Shown here: positions 26,965-34,952 of the stretch, piece by piece
Layout of the letters: the number at the start of each line of letters is the position of its first letter
How positions within the stretch are numbered: the stretch's first letter is position 1
From: Sphingomonas canadensis
Lineage (GTDB): Bacteria > Pseudomonadota > Alphaproteobacteria > Sphingomonadales > Sphingomonadaceae
Length of the DNA: 64,000 bases
Direction of reading: 5' to 3'
NCBI RefSeq assembly: GCF_026013525.1
Contig: NZ_JAPDRA010000013.1
Span: 30,306 to 94,305, forward strand
The notes under the pieces: model-generated
The model's database searches: none
What the model saw: the letters and a program-made list of their open reading frames with translations, nothing else
What the model was told of the DNA's origin: nothing
Translations under genes and position numbers: made by a program

Positions 26965-27015
26965 GATTATAAGAACTTTATAATCGGATTATAATTTCGT
27001 CCGAAGGCGGATCAA
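26965..27015 (-). promoter_or_regulatory. Precursor promoter with three operator half-sites
   Basis: On the - strand: -35 TTGATC (27015-27010), 16-bp spacer, -10 TATAAT (26993-26988). Three GATTATAA half-sites lie at 26965-26972 (+ orientation), 26978-26985 (inverted) and 26987-26994 (+ orientation). The latter two form a 17-bp palindrome with a 1-nt centre over the -10; the first two form a second palindrome with a 5-nt centre. A dimeric repressor there would block the promoter. The adjacent GntR regulator is the obvious candidate; its stop codon lies within the operator. Confidence 0.7.
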
Positions 27016-27576
27016 TTCCTCGACCGATTTCATCCTCACAAGATGATACCTTCTGATCGCAGCCAGTTGCTTGGCTGGGTCAAGAATTTCCTCGAGATGC
27101 CCGATCATCGGAAAAGAGACTTTCTCTTCAGCAATGCGAAAGGGATGGAGGCGCTCTGAAATATTTTCGACCGCGGGCCTGAGCTCGCGATTGGGCGCCG
27201 ATTCGGCGAGTAGCCGAAACACCGCAGCAGTAGCGTCTGCCAAGGGCTTGGTTGCCAGCGCCTCCGCGATAGCCTCTTCGTCAGGTATGCGCCGTGCGGT
27301 GCGCGCCGCCATGATCGCAACAGCGGAGTGCCATTCGTATAGATCACGAAGGTCGCCCTCCGCCAAGCGAGGCACATGAAAGCCTTCGCCGCTGCTCGCT
27401 TCTACGATTCGCTCGCCAACCAATCGATTGAGCGCGTCCCTGACCGGCGTCATGCTTACGCCGATTTCCTCGGCGATGCGGTTGGCTTCGAGACGATGAC
27501 CGGGCGGATACGCGCCCTCGCGCAGAAGAGCCTTCAATGCCGCGTAGCTGCGCTCCATCGCCTGGAAGGGGCTCAC
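26989..27576 (-). CDS. GntR family (FadR/FCD-like) regulator
   Basis: About 195 residues. I chose the GTG at 27576, 1 nt after the PhyH stop and preceded by an AGGGGG site; an ATG at 27558 is the alternative, and the long upstream frame is antisense-free read-through of phyH. The N-terminal winged HTH is typical: ALKALLREGAYPPGHRLEANRIAEEIGVSMTPVRDALNRLVGERIVE. The C-terminal domain is helical (DLYEWHSAVAIMAARTARRI, IAEEKVSFPMIGHLEEILDP) like FCD ligand-binding domains, without clear metal-binding histidines. Its gene runs straight into the precursor promoter, so it likely represses that promoter and responds to an unknown ligand. Confidence 0.8.
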   Translation of the reverse strand: MSPFQAMERSYAALKALLREGAYPPGHRLEANRIAEEIGVSMTPVRDALNRLVGERIVEASSGEGFHVPRLAEGDLRDLYEWHSAVAIMAARTARRIPDEEAIAEALATKPLADATAAVFRLLAESAPNRELRPAVENISERLHPFRIAEEKVSFPMIGHLEEILDPAKQLAAIRRYHLVRMKSVEELIRLRTKL

Positions 27577-27577
27577 C

Positions 27578-28459
27578 TCACGCCCCCTGCCGTCGCCGAT
27601 GCTCTGCGACGGCGTCTCTCTGATCCGGTCGCAGCGCGTCGATCGCGCCGATATGAGCGGGGATATCATCCTGAAGCAGGATCGACGGACAGACACCCTC
27701 AAAATTGCCGAGGTTCGGGCGATGCTGACGATATCCAACCAATGCGGCGAGTTCGGGATTAAAGGTTCGCGCAAATTCGGGCGGATAGGCGAGCCATTGG
27801 TTCTCGTAGGGCTTGAGCCAGCCCAGGCAATAGCTCACCACCACGGCCTCTCGCACGATGTTGCTACGGTTTGCGCCAGCACCGTGCAATGTCGATCCCA
27901 GGAAGAGAATGGCGTCGCCAGGATCGCAAACCGCGGAGAAAGCAAGGGGCGGCGCGCCGTCCGCCAGCGCTTCGCGGCCGTGGCTCCCAGAGTGAATCAG
28001 CGTAGCCCCGTTCTCTTCGGTAAAGGAGGTCAGCGGCCACATCACGTTTACGAGGTATTCGACCTCGCCCTTCACGCCTTCCCACATGTCCTGGTCCCGA
28101 TGCGGGAACTGCAGCGGCGCACCGGGATGGATGGCGATCGCCTGAGCAAGGTTGAGCTGGATCGTGTCGCACCAAGGTAGGAGGACATGCTCGGCGATGG
28201 CGACGATATCTGGGTATTGGATCAGCGTCGCGGCATGTTTGGAACGCCGCAGCAGGCTGCCGAAGCGTTTGGTACGCGCGCCATAGAAGTCGCCAGTACA
28301 GTAGGGTGTGGCTTCGAAGATCGGTCGCAGGTCCGTTGCGAGCCGCTCGATCTTCTCCGGCGCCAGGGCACCACGAATGATGGACCATCCTGTATCCATC
28401 AGCTGGCCGGCCGCGTCGTCATGCGAGAAGCGCGGCCTCGGTGCTGCAAAGATGCTCAT
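27578..28459 (-). CDS. Phytanoyl-CoA dioxygenase (PhyH) family protein
   Basis: About 293 residues from ATG 28459, with AGGAG 6-7 nt upstream. A non-haem Fe(II)/2-oxoglutarate dioxygenase of the PhyH family: metal ligands HRD in LQFPHRDQDMWEG, distal His in GSTLHGAGANRSN followed by the 2OG-binding Arg, and NGATLIHSGSHGRE between. Substrate unknown. PhyH genes adjacent to luxI are a recurrent arrangement in sphingomonads (from memory), suggesting a link to acyl-homoserine lactone or fatty-acid metabolism. Here it sits between luxI (10 bp upstream) and gntR, so it is in one transcript with both. It is also conceivable that it hydroxylates the lasso peptide, but no evidence here supports that. 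Confidence 0.85.
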   Translation of the reverse strand: MSIFAAPRPRFSHDDAAGQLMDTGWSIIRGALAPEKIERLATDLRPIFEATPYCTGDFYGARTKRFGSLLRRSKHAATLIQYPDIVAIAEHVLLPWCDTIQLNLAQAIAIHPGAPLQFPHRDQDMWEGVKGEVEYLVNVMWPLTSFTEENGATLIHSGSHGREALADGAPPLAFSAVCDPGDAILFLGSTLHGAGANRSNIVREAVVVSYCLGWLKPYENQWLAYPPEFARTFNPELAALVGYRQHRPNLGNFEGVCPSILLQDDIPAHIGAIDALRPDQRDAVAEHRRRQGA

Positions 28460-28469
28460 TTTGGCTCTC

Positions 28470-29087
28470 CTATGCGGCTGCCGTTTCCGCCTGCATCGAG
28501 TGGGTCTGTATCCACATGCCGGTAGCCTGGAGGCGAGACGGCGTGGCTCCGTCGATGTTAATCCGGAGCGCACCTAGGGAGCCGTAGCTGTCGGTCATGA
28601 TCTGCCCGAGCGGGCTTGCGTCCCAGCCGAATTGCAGGATCTGGGCAAGCCACGCGGAGTCAGCCACGCCCGTGTAAGTCCGGACTCCCGTGGCTAGAGC
28701 ATGGACCACTAGCGCGCTCACCAAACGATTCCGGGCATCACGGCGTTGAGCCGCCGTGATATTGCGATCGAGACAAAACCGGGTGATCTCGAACGTGTCC
28801 GGCCCGCGCGGGACCGGCGCTGCGCACAATGCCGGAAAGAGGGAGTCCAGGATGTGGGGGCGGGTCGTCGGCAGGAGGCGTGCCGATGCGAGGTGGTGTT
28901 CGCCACCGTCCGTTACAATAAGATAGCGGGCGTCCGCGTTGTCGAACTGGTCGATCTCATACTGCCCTTCGAGTACCGGCACCTGCCACCCGAGTAGGTC
29001 CACAAAGACCTGCTTTCGAGCAGCGAACATGCCGCGCATGGCCCTTTCGCATCCGCCTGCAGCGGTCGTGTCGATGAGCGCGATCAC
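28470..29087 (-). CDS. Acyl-homoserine-lactone synthase (LuxI family)
   Basis: 205 residues from GTG ending at 29087, with AAGGAGG 6 nt upstream. LuxI invariant positions are present: Arg/Phe/Trp in ARKQVFVDLLGW, Glu and Asp residues in YEIDQFDNADARYLIV, Arg in LASARLLPT, and the FEITRFCLDR motif. It makes an N-acyl-homoserine lactone from S-adenosylmethionine and an acyl donor. The gene follows luxR by 81 bp on the same strand and leads into phyH and gntR. Probably activated by the neighbouring LuxR. Confidence 0.9.
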   Translation of the reverse strand: MIALIDTTAAGGCERAMRGMFAARKQVFVDLLGWQVPVLEGQYEIDQFDNADARYLIVTDGGEHHLASARLLPTTRPHILDSLFPALCAAPVPRGPDTFEITRFCLDRNITAAQRRDARNRLVSALVVHALATGVRTYTGVADSAWLAQILQFGWDASPLGQIMTDSYGSLGALRINIDGATPSRLQATGMWIQTHSMQAETAAA

Positions 29088-29145
29088 TTCGGACCTCCTT
29101 ATCGGTGAGGCCCTAACATCGGCAGTCCGCGCTAAGCGGGATATT

Positions 29146-29157
29146 CCCAGAAATGGG
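29146..29157 (-). promoter_or_regulatory. Small inverted repeat upstream of luxI
   Basis: CCCA-GAAA-TGGG dyad 59 bp upstream of the luxI start, just downstream of the luxR stop. It could be a LuxR-binding half-site dyad or a weak hairpin. It is shorter than a canonical 18-20 bp lux box. Confidence 0.2.
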
Positions 29158-29168
29158 GGCAGGCGAGC

Positions 29169-29915
29169 CTATCTCATGAAGATATCAGCGAAGGAGATGC
29201 TCCCGTCGAACAACGCCATGACGGCCAAGTGCGCACGCTTTTGAACGCCGTAGCGCTCCCGCGCATGCTTGAGATGCTGGATAACTGTTTCGTGGCTCAC
29301 CCCAAGGATCTGCGAGATCTCCCAGTCCGTTTTGCCGCGTGCTGCCCACAGCACGCAGTCGCGCTGGCGGTCGGTCATCGGTTGTCCTGTTCGAGGCGCG
29401 TGCCGAGTATTGGCGAGGCGGCGCGCGGTTTCAAACGCGAGACCGCCAACGAGTTGGGCGACCAAGACATGGTCTTCGGGAAAGTCGTCGCTGGGACGAA
29501 CCGCAAAGGAACACGAGCCGCTAAACTCCCCCGGGACGTGTGCAGGCACGGTGAAACCATTCCCGATCCCGATCCGCCTCGCTTGTTCGAGGATGTGGCG
29601 ATCGCCCGATGTGAGTTGGATCAGCTTGGGAACCTGAGTCCAGGTGAAGCCGTGACTGGTGACGTGACTTGCGCGATGGATCGGATCCAGTCGGCCTAGC
29701 GACCGCGCGTCGAACCAATCTTGCCACTCTATCGGGTAGTTGTGGAGGCGTACCCCGCCTGATGACAACGTGGCGAAGTCAACGTGGTGCGTAAGCGCGA
29801 AATATCTGAACCCCATCGCTTGGGCACATTCTTCGAGCAAATCAAACAAATCGCGCAGTTCGCGTGCTTCGCGCACATTGCGTTCAAACACGGAGGCAAC
29901 TGTAAACCTTGCCAT
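29169..29915 (-). CDS. LuxR family quorum-sensing regulator
   Basis: About 248 residues from ATG 29915 (the frame is open ~45 codons further but the family-like sequence begins MARFTVASVFERN). The N-terminal autoinducer-binding domain contains MGFRYFALTHHVDFA, LHNYPIEWQDWFDARSLGRLDPIH and FTWTQVP. These place the conserved Trp/Tyr/Asp residues of AHL pockets. The C-terminal HTH reads MTDRQRDCVLWAARGKTDWEISQILGVSHETVIQHL. With luxI downstream it forms a complete quorum-sensing pair. Confidence 0.9.
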   Translation of the reverse strand: MARFTVASVFERNVREARELRDLFDLLEECAQAMGFRYFALTHHVDFATLSSGGVRLHNYPIEWQDWFDARSLGRLDPIHRASHVTSHGFTWTQVPKLIQLTSGDRHILEQARRIGIGNGFTVPAHVPGEFSGSCSFAVRPSDDFPEDHVLVAQLVGGLAFETARRLANTRHAPRTGQPMTDRQRDCVLWAARGKTDWEISQILGVSHETVIQHLKHARERYGVQKRAHLAVMALFDGSISFADIFMR

Positions 29916-30408
29916 ATCGATCAACGCCGACAGCAAGGGTGTACTCACGCACCGCGAGCGAATTGCTACCTGAAACCGACTACACAACTTCTCATGGAGG
30001 CAACCGGCGTCCGTCGTTAGCTTTCCGAAAAAATGCTGTCCTGTCAAACCATAACCGGCAACACCGGCAAAGCCGCTCCCTCCCCCATCCCCCGGTCAGT
30101 TCACATGGATCGCGCATCGCATCAACCCGACGCGGCCAAGGTGGAAGCATCCTTTTTATGGCGGGTGGCAGGATTGCCAAATCCTTGCCAACCTACGCAG
30201 CACTACGATCCACGGTGATTACCCGGTGCTTACTCCCTAGAGTGGAAGGTCGAAATTTCTTATGAAAAACGACGTTATTTCCGCTAGATACCAGAAAATA
30301 AATCTCAAGGTGTGGTATTTCCGCTATCTGCGCGCCTGATGCGGCGATCACAGCGGCCCGCCGGCGCGGCCATTTCGGCTTTGGCGCAATAGCCTCTAGA
30401 AGCACGGC
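29916..30408. other. 493-bp junction region between luxR and rmlB
   Basis: No supportable gene. The lasso/quorum-sensing island appears to end here. A direct repeat TATTTCCGCTA occurs at 30276-30286 and 30316-30326, exactly 40 bp apart (about four helical turns), which looks like a pair of binding sites. GC is lower at 30230-30320 than in rmlB. Confidence 0.45.
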
Positions 30409-31428
30409 ATGAGGATCCTGGTCACGGGCGGGGCGGGCTTCATCGGCTCGGCGCTGGTACGCTTCCTGGTCGCGGAAGCGGGCGCGGAGGTGCTGACGGT
30501 CGACCGGCTCACCTATGCCGGCCACCTCCCGTCGCTGAAGGCGCTGGAGGGGGTGCCCGGCCACCGGCTGTTGCGCGCGGACATCTGCGATGCCGATGCC
30601 ATGCGCCAGGCCTTCGCCGCCTTCCGGCCGGACCGGGTGATGCACCTGGCGGCGGAAAGCCATGTCGACCGTTCGGTCGCCGCCGCGGGCGATTTCATCC
30701 AGACCAATGTGGTGGGCACCTATACGCTGCTCCAGGCCGCGCGCGGTTATTGGGAAACGCTTCCGGAGGCCGGGCGGCGGGCGTTCCGCTTCCTCCACGT
30801 CTCCACCGATGAGGTATATGGATCGCTCGGCCCCGATGGGCTGTTCCGCGAGGATACACCCTATGATCCCTCCTCGCCCTATTCCGCGTCGAAGGCGGCG
30901 AGCGATCACCTGGCGATGGCGTGGCACCGCACCTATGGCCTGCCCGTCGTGCTTTCGAACTGCTCGAACAACTATGGCCCGTTCCAGCACCCGGAAAAGC
31001 TGATCCCGCTGGTGATCCTCAACGCCATCGCGGGCAAGCCGCTGCCGGTCTATGGCGACGGGCTGAACGTGCGCGACTGGCTGTATGTCGAGGATCATGT
31101 CCGCGCGCTGGATGCGATCGCGTCGCGGGGCGTGCCGGGGCGGGCCTATGCCGTCGGCGGGCGCAACGAACGGCGCAACATCGACGTCGTCCGCCGCGTC
31201 TGCGCGATCCTGGACCGGCTGCGGCCGGACGGCGCGCCGCACGATCGGCTGATCCGCCACGTCGCCGACCGGCCCGGCCACGACGCGCGCTACGCCATCG
31301 ACGCATCGCGGATCGAGAGCGAACTCGACTGGCGCGCGCGGGAGGATTTCGATTCGGGGATCGAGAAGACGGTGCGCTGGTATCTCGACAACCGCTGGTG
31401 GTGGCAGCCGATCCGCGGCGGGGAATAG
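30409..31428 (+). CDS. rmlB: dTDP-glucose 4,6-dehydratase
   Basis: About 339 residues. An extended short-chain dehydrogenase with the NAD-binding GGAGFIGSALVR at the N-terminus, LAAESHVDRSV, HVSTDEVYGSL and the catalytic YSASKAASDHLAMAW (Tyr-xxx-Lys); the C-terminus has GDGLNVRDWLYVEDH, diagnostic for RmlB. It converts dTDP-glucose to the 4-keto-6-deoxy sugar for dTDP-rhamnose and related sugars used in cell-surface polysaccharides. No rmlA, C or D is nearby, so it may have been left or moved alone. Confidence 0.93.
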   Translation: MRILVTGGAGFIGSALVRFLVAEAGAEVLTVDRLTYAGHLPSLKALEGVPGHRLLRADICDADAMRQAFAAFRPDRVMHLAAESHVDRSVAAAGDFIQTNVVGTYTLLQAARGYWETLPEAGRRAFRFLHVSTDEVYGSLGPDGLFREDTPYDPSSPYSASKAASDHLAMAWHRTYGLPVVLSNCSNNYGPFQHPEKLIPLVILNAIAGKPLPVYGDGLNVRDWLYVEDHVRALDAIASRGVPGRAYAVGGRNERRNIDVVRRVCAILDRLRPDGAPHDRLIRHVADRPGHDARYAIDASRIESELDWRAREDFDSGIEKTVRWYLDNRWWWQPIRGGE

Positions 31429-31466
31429 CGGCGTTCGCGCCGGACTGTCGCGGCCTGGGTTATGTT

Positions 31467-31621
31467 TCACGCGAAGGCGCGAAGATGCTTCGCCTGCTCG
31501 CGCCGAATGCGCCATTTAACAGCCCGCGCGCGACAGTGTCGAAAATGGAGGGCCGCTATCGCGGCAATGCTGTCTCCGCGCCCTCTGCGCGAACCAAAAA
31601 CCTCTTCGCGCCTTCGCGTGA
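31467..31621. repeat. 155-bp element with 19-bp terminal inverted repeats
   Basis: Perfect inverted repeats TCACGCGAAGGCGCGAAGA (31467-31485) and its complement (31603-31621) flank ~117 bp without a gene. This has the form of a miniature inverted-repeat element or an intergenic repeat; variants of the GCGAAGGCGCGAAG motif are frequent in sphingomonad genomes (from memory). Lies between rmlB and the fnr-like gene. Confidence 0.7.
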
Positions 31622-31725
31622 TTCAAATCGAAGAGGGCCAACGCCCCCCCGCCCCGGGCACCGCCACCCCCGGCTCCACGGCGGAGCGCGTTCAATCTGA
31701 CCGGGAAGGCGATTCGGCGATGCCC

Positions 31726-32412
31726 TCAGCCCGCCGCGGCCTCCAGCGCGGCGGCGTCGCGGATCGCCATGCCGCGGGCGCCGCGGGTGGCGATGATGCC
31801 GCGGGCGCGCAGCCGGGTTAGCTGGCGGCTCACCGTCTCGATCGTCAGGCCCAGCAGCTCCGCCATCTCGCCGCGCGTCAGCGGCAGATCGAACTCGCTT
31901 CCGTCCGCCGCCTCCGCCCGGCGCGCGCAATCGAGCAGCAGCCATGCGACACGCTCGCCCGCGGTCTTGCGTGCCAGCATCAGCATCCGCTCGCGCGCGG
32001 CGTCCAGCGTCTCCAGCGTCCGGCGCAGCAACAGCCGCTCCATGTCGGCGCAGCCGGTAAGCGCGCGCTCGAAATCGCCGCGCGGGAACACGCACAGCTC
32101 GCTCGGCGCCAGCGCGGTGACGGTCACGTCGGCGTCGCGGGCAAAGGGCCGCCCCACGAAATCGGCCGGATAGGCGATCCCCACGATCTGCTCGCGCCCA
32201 TCGGCGGTGGAGGCGGTGAGCTTCATCATCCCCTGGATCAGATTGGCGCAGACCGCGCTTTCATGCCCCGCCCAGCTCAGGCTCTCGCCACGCGCGAGCC
32301 GCCGGCGGCGGCCGGTGGCGCTCAGCGCCGCCAGCGCATTCTCGTCCAGCGCCGCGCACAGCGCCTCGCCGCGCACGGCGCATTCGGCACAGCTTTTTCC
32401 GGTCTCGCTCAT
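31726..32412 (-). CDS. FNR-type Crp/Fnr regulator
   Basis: About 228 residues from ATG 32412 (MSETGKSCAECAV). The N-terminal cluster CAECAVRGEALC (Cys-x2-Cys-x7-Cys) plus the internal Cys in ELCVFPRGDF correspond to the four [4Fe-4S] ligands of FNR, so oxygen sensing is likely. The cNMP-like beta-roll contains LIQGMMKLTASTADGREQIVGIAYPADFVG. The C-terminal Crp HTH is LPLTRGEMAELLGLTIETVSRQLTRLRARGII. Probably controls microaerobic respiration genes. A palindromic FNR/FixK-like site lies ~43 bp upstream of its start, suggesting autoregulation. Confidence 0.85.
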   Translation of the reverse strand: MSETGKSCAECAVRGEALCAALDENALAALSATGRRRRLARGESLSWAGHESAVCANLIQGMMKLTASTADGREQIVGIAYPADFVGRPFARDADVTVTALAPSELCVFPRGDFERALTGCADMERLLLRRTLETLDAARERMLMLARKTAGERVAWLLLDCARRAEAADGSEFDLPLTRGEMAELLGLTIETVSRQLTRLRARGIIATRGARGMAIRDAAALEAAAG

Positions 32413-32454
32413 GGTGCCGATCATGCCGCTCGCGGGCGGGCGCCGACATACGGG

Positions 32455-32470
32455 TTTGACCGTAGTCAAA
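32455..32470. promoter_or_regulatory. FNR/FixK-like box
   Basis: Perfect palindrome TTTGAC-CGTA-GTCAAA, close to the FNR/FixK consensus TTGAT-N4-ATCAA with C:G in the inner position. It lies between the regulator gene (- strand) and the 36-aa membrane ORF (+ strand, start 60 bp away), so it could control both. Confidence 0.7.
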
Positions 32471-32529
32471 GCCCCGGCCGCGATCCCATGGCCTGCTCGG
32501 CTTCCGCTCCAGGGAAAGGATATTCAGCG

Positions 32530-32640
32530 ATGACCAACGAAGCCGTGATGTTCGCCGTGTCAGGCTCCATGCTGCTCTTCATGGCCGTGCTGGGCTTCGT
32601 CAGCATCCACGACGCGCTGCGCTTCCGCGCCGCCCGCTGA
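32530..32640 (+). CDS. Small single-pass membrane protein (36 aa)
   Basis: ATG 32530 preceded by AAAGGA, 9-12 nt upstream. The 36 residues are MTNEAVMFAVSGSMLLF, a continuing hydrophobic MAVLGFVSI segment, and a basic C-terminus LRFRAAR, giving one membrane helix with positive-inside orientation. It shares the FNR-like box with the divergent regulator gene, suggesting oxygen-dependent expression. Small proteins of this type often join respiratory oxidases, but no oxidase is nearby. It overlaps the 3' end of the converging acetyltransferase by 81 bp. Confidence 0.5.
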   Translation: MTNEAVMFAVSGSMLLFMAVLGFVSIHDALRFRAAR

Positions 32641-33762
32641 TTCGCCGGCCGATGCGGCAGCGGCGGCAGCCCCACGGTTGCCGCTGCGCCGCCACAGCGC
32701 GCCCAGCGCGCGCGCCAGCGCCGCCTCCACGCCCGGCCGCACGAACAGCCAGTCGCGGATCGCAGGCCCCTGTGCCGCGCCGATGGTGCGCTTGTAGCCG
32801 CTGTCGCCCGCGCCCCAATCGACGCGGGTCATCCCGTCCTCGATCGCGCGGACGAGGTTGCGGTAATAGAGCAGCTTGCCCGGCGAATGCTTGCCATATG
32901 CCGGGTCATAGCTGTTCGCGATCGCATATTTCAGCGTGCCCGCGTTGAGATCGAACGAGAAGGCGGAAGGCTTTCCGTCGACGCGCAGCACCGCGGCCCA
33001 CATCATCTCCGCCAGCACCGGGTCCGCCGCCGCCGCGCGCCAGAAGCCGCCGTGGCCGTTCGCGGTGAACTTGGCATCGCTGCCGTCGGTGCGGTCGGCG
33101 ATCCAGCTATGCTGCTCGATCCCGGCCAGCGCGTCGAACGCCGCATCGTCCCAGCCCGCGCCGGACACGAAGCTCCAGTCGAGCGCGCCGTGGCTGCCCA
33201 GGTGCTTTTCGTGGAACCGGTTCTTGCGCAGCGTGGAATTGCGCGGCCAGGTGCCCTCGCCGCGCAGCGCGGCCATATCGAGCAGGAAGCTGTCGGCCAC
33301 GAAGCGGTCGAGCACCGCCCAGCCGCGCTCCTTCGCCGCGGCCTTCAGCAGTTCCAGCCCCGAATCGCCGTCATAGACCGGCCCGATGCGCAGCGCCCGC
33401 GCCTCGCCCGCCAGCCTGCGCAGCAGCGCCTCGGCAGCCTCGGCGCCCGCATCCTCGCTCACCGGAAAGCTGCGGAACGGCCAATAGCATCCGGGCACAG
33501 CCGCCATGCCCGCCCATGCCGGCCCCATCGCGACGATCGGCAGCGCGGCGACGGGATCGCCCTCGCGCGACACCATCAGCGTGCGCGCCTCGCCGCCATA
33601 GGCGGACAGCGCGGCGGCGAACCAGCCATAGCGCAGGAAGCGGTGGCTGGGCGCGGCGCGCGCCGCGACCCGATCGATCCCGCCGGCCAGCCCGTCGACG
33701 CAATCGACGGTGACCGCCGGCGGAAGCCGGGTGAATTCGGATAGCGCCATCGGCCTGCTCAT
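32560..33762 (-). CDS. GNAT acetyltransferase-like protein (CelD/BcsL, FemAB-related)
   Basis: About 400 residues from ATG 33762; the longer upstream frame is Ala/Arg-rich and unlike the family. Contains RNSTLRKNRFHEKHL, GIEQHSWIADRTDGSDAKF, then a GNAT-6-type core FSFDLNAGTLKYAIANSYDPAYGKHSPGKLLYY and a DWGAGDSGYKRTIG motif, typical of the BcsL/CelD family used in polysaccharide or exopolymer biosynthesis. The exact acyl acceptor is unknown. The last ~25 residues are low-complexity (Gly/Ala/Glu/His) and overlap the small FNR-linked ORF on the other strand. Confidence 0.8.
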   Translation of the reverse strand: MSRPMALSEFTRLPPAVTVDCVDGLAGGIDRVAARAAPSHRFLRYGWFAAALSAYGGEARTLMVSREGDPVAALPIVAMGPAWAGMAAVPGCYWPFRSFPVSEDAGAEAAEALLRRLAGEARALRIGPVYDGDSGLELLKAAAKERGWAVLDRFVADSFLLDMAALRGEGTWPRNSTLRKNRFHEKHLGSHGALDWSFVSGAGWDDAAFDALAGIEQHSWIADRTDGSDAKFTANGHGGFWRAAAADPVLAEMMWAAVLRVDGKPSAFSFDLNAGTLKYAIANSYDPAYGKHSPGKLLYYRNLVRAIEDGMTRVDWGAGDSGYKRTIGAAQGPAIRDWLFVRPGVEAALARALGALWRRSGNRGAAAAAASAGESAGGAEAQRVVDADEAQHGHEEQHGA

Positions 33763-33923
33763 CCCCCGCCCATAGCCGACGGGAGTTACCAAGCGGTTTG
33801 CCGGGCAGGCGCGCGCCGCCGCGCATTCCTCCGCCGGCCCGTCCGGAGCGGAATGGAGCCCGCCCTTCCCAGCGTCACCGTTGTCTTCCCCCCGCCGCGC
33901 ATCCGGCCTATGCATCGCGTCCC

Positions 33924-34385
33924 ATGGACGCCGCTTCGCTCTCCACCGTTTCCTCCACGATCCAGACCGCGATCGCGCCGGTGTTCCTGCTGGCGGGCAT
34001 CGCAGGCATCCTCAACGTGATGGTCGGGCGGCTGGCGCGCATCGTCGATCGAGCGCGCGGGCTGGAGCAGCTCCACCCGCGCTCCACCGGGCCGGAGCAT
34101 GACCGGCATGTGTGGGAGCTGCGGCTGATCGACCGGCGCATCACCGTGATCAATTCGGCGATCTTCCTGTCGGTGGCCAGCGCGCTGGCGATCTGCCTGG
34201 TCGTCGCGCTGATGTTCGTCTCGCTGCTGGTGAACCTGCATATCGGGGGGATCGTGGCGGTGGCCTTCATCGTCTCCATGCTGCTGCTGATGGGCGGGCT
34301 GATCTTCTTCCTGGTCGAGGTGCGCATGTCGCTGGGCGCGATCCATGTGCGCGAGGAGCTGCTGGAGCTCGACGCGCGGAAATAG
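33924..34385 (+). CDS. DUF2721 membrane protein
   Basis: About 153 residues from ATG 33924 (MDAASLSTVSSTIQTAIAPV). Three hydrophobic segments: ~18-38, ~72-95 (SAIFLSVASALAICLVVALMFVS region) and ~105-125 (VAVAFIVSMLLLMGGLIFFL). The cytoplasmic MVGRLARIVDRARGLE and ELRLIDRRITVINSA motifs match DUF2721. Inner-membrane protein of unknown function. Divergent from the acetyltransferase gene; the ~160 bp between them holds both promoters. Confidence 0.85.
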   Translation: MDAASLSTVSSTIQTAIAPVFLLAGIAGILNVMVGRLARIVDRARGLEQLHPRSTGPEHDRHVWELRLIDRRITVINSAIFLSVASALAICLVVALMFVSLLVNLHIGGIVAVAFIVSMLLLMGGLIFFLVEVRMSLGAIHVREELLELDARK

Positions 34386-34681
34386 CGGCGTTCCGGGTTG
34401 CGCGGCGCCGCCCCGCCGCCCCACCCGCGCGCTGGCCGCGAGCGTGAGGAAGGCCCCCAGCTTCCGCCGCAGCATCGGGATCGCGGGGCATGGCCGCACC
34501 GCCGCGGGACCTCCGTTCGTACCGTTCGGCGCGGGCGAAAGGAAGCTGGCGCGCGGCTATCCACAACTTTCACAAGCGCCACAAAATTTTCGTCGTTCTC
34601 TTTTCGTCCACTTGCCTTTTTAAAACCCGTGGAACGACCGCGCGTCGCGGCATCGCACCAATGCCGGGTGCGCCACGAACC

Positions 34682-34763
34682 GAGTCATTTTAGCGACGAA
34701 CCGTTGGAAGCGTTAACCATTTACCATCTTGTGCCCTGACTCGTTTAGGCACAATCTGTTGTG
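34682..34763 (+). promoter_or_regulatory. Regulatory region upstream of nrdA (CtrA, CcrM and NrdR-like sites)
   Basis: Contains two GANTC CcrM methylation sites (GAGTC at 34682-34686 and GACTC at 34738-34742), a CtrA half-site TTAACCAT (34713-34720) and a palindrome CACAA-TCTG-TTGTG (34750-34763) resembling an NrdR box, ~190 bp before the nrdA start. This fits cell-cycle and dNTP-linked control of ribonucleotide reductase. A second NrdR box, normally ~30 bp away, is not obvious. Confidence 0.5.
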
Positions 34764-34952
34764 GTTGCTCCACGGGGCAGGCTCAAGCACTGGTAGGCTC
34801 ATGATCGCGGGGCCATCTCGCGATGTACCTTTCCTATGCTCTGGGCCGGGGCGATGGACGCTTTTTGTTCTCGTTTCCGGCGCGGCGGTGATAGCATCGC
34901 CAGGCCTGCTCCCGAGTCGCGGACGAGTCGCTGGTACAGGGAACAGGGCGTT

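Noticed and set aside
27864..28388. 174-codon frame on the - strand in another frame of phyH
   Set aside because: Out of frame with the clear PhyH motifs; shadow.
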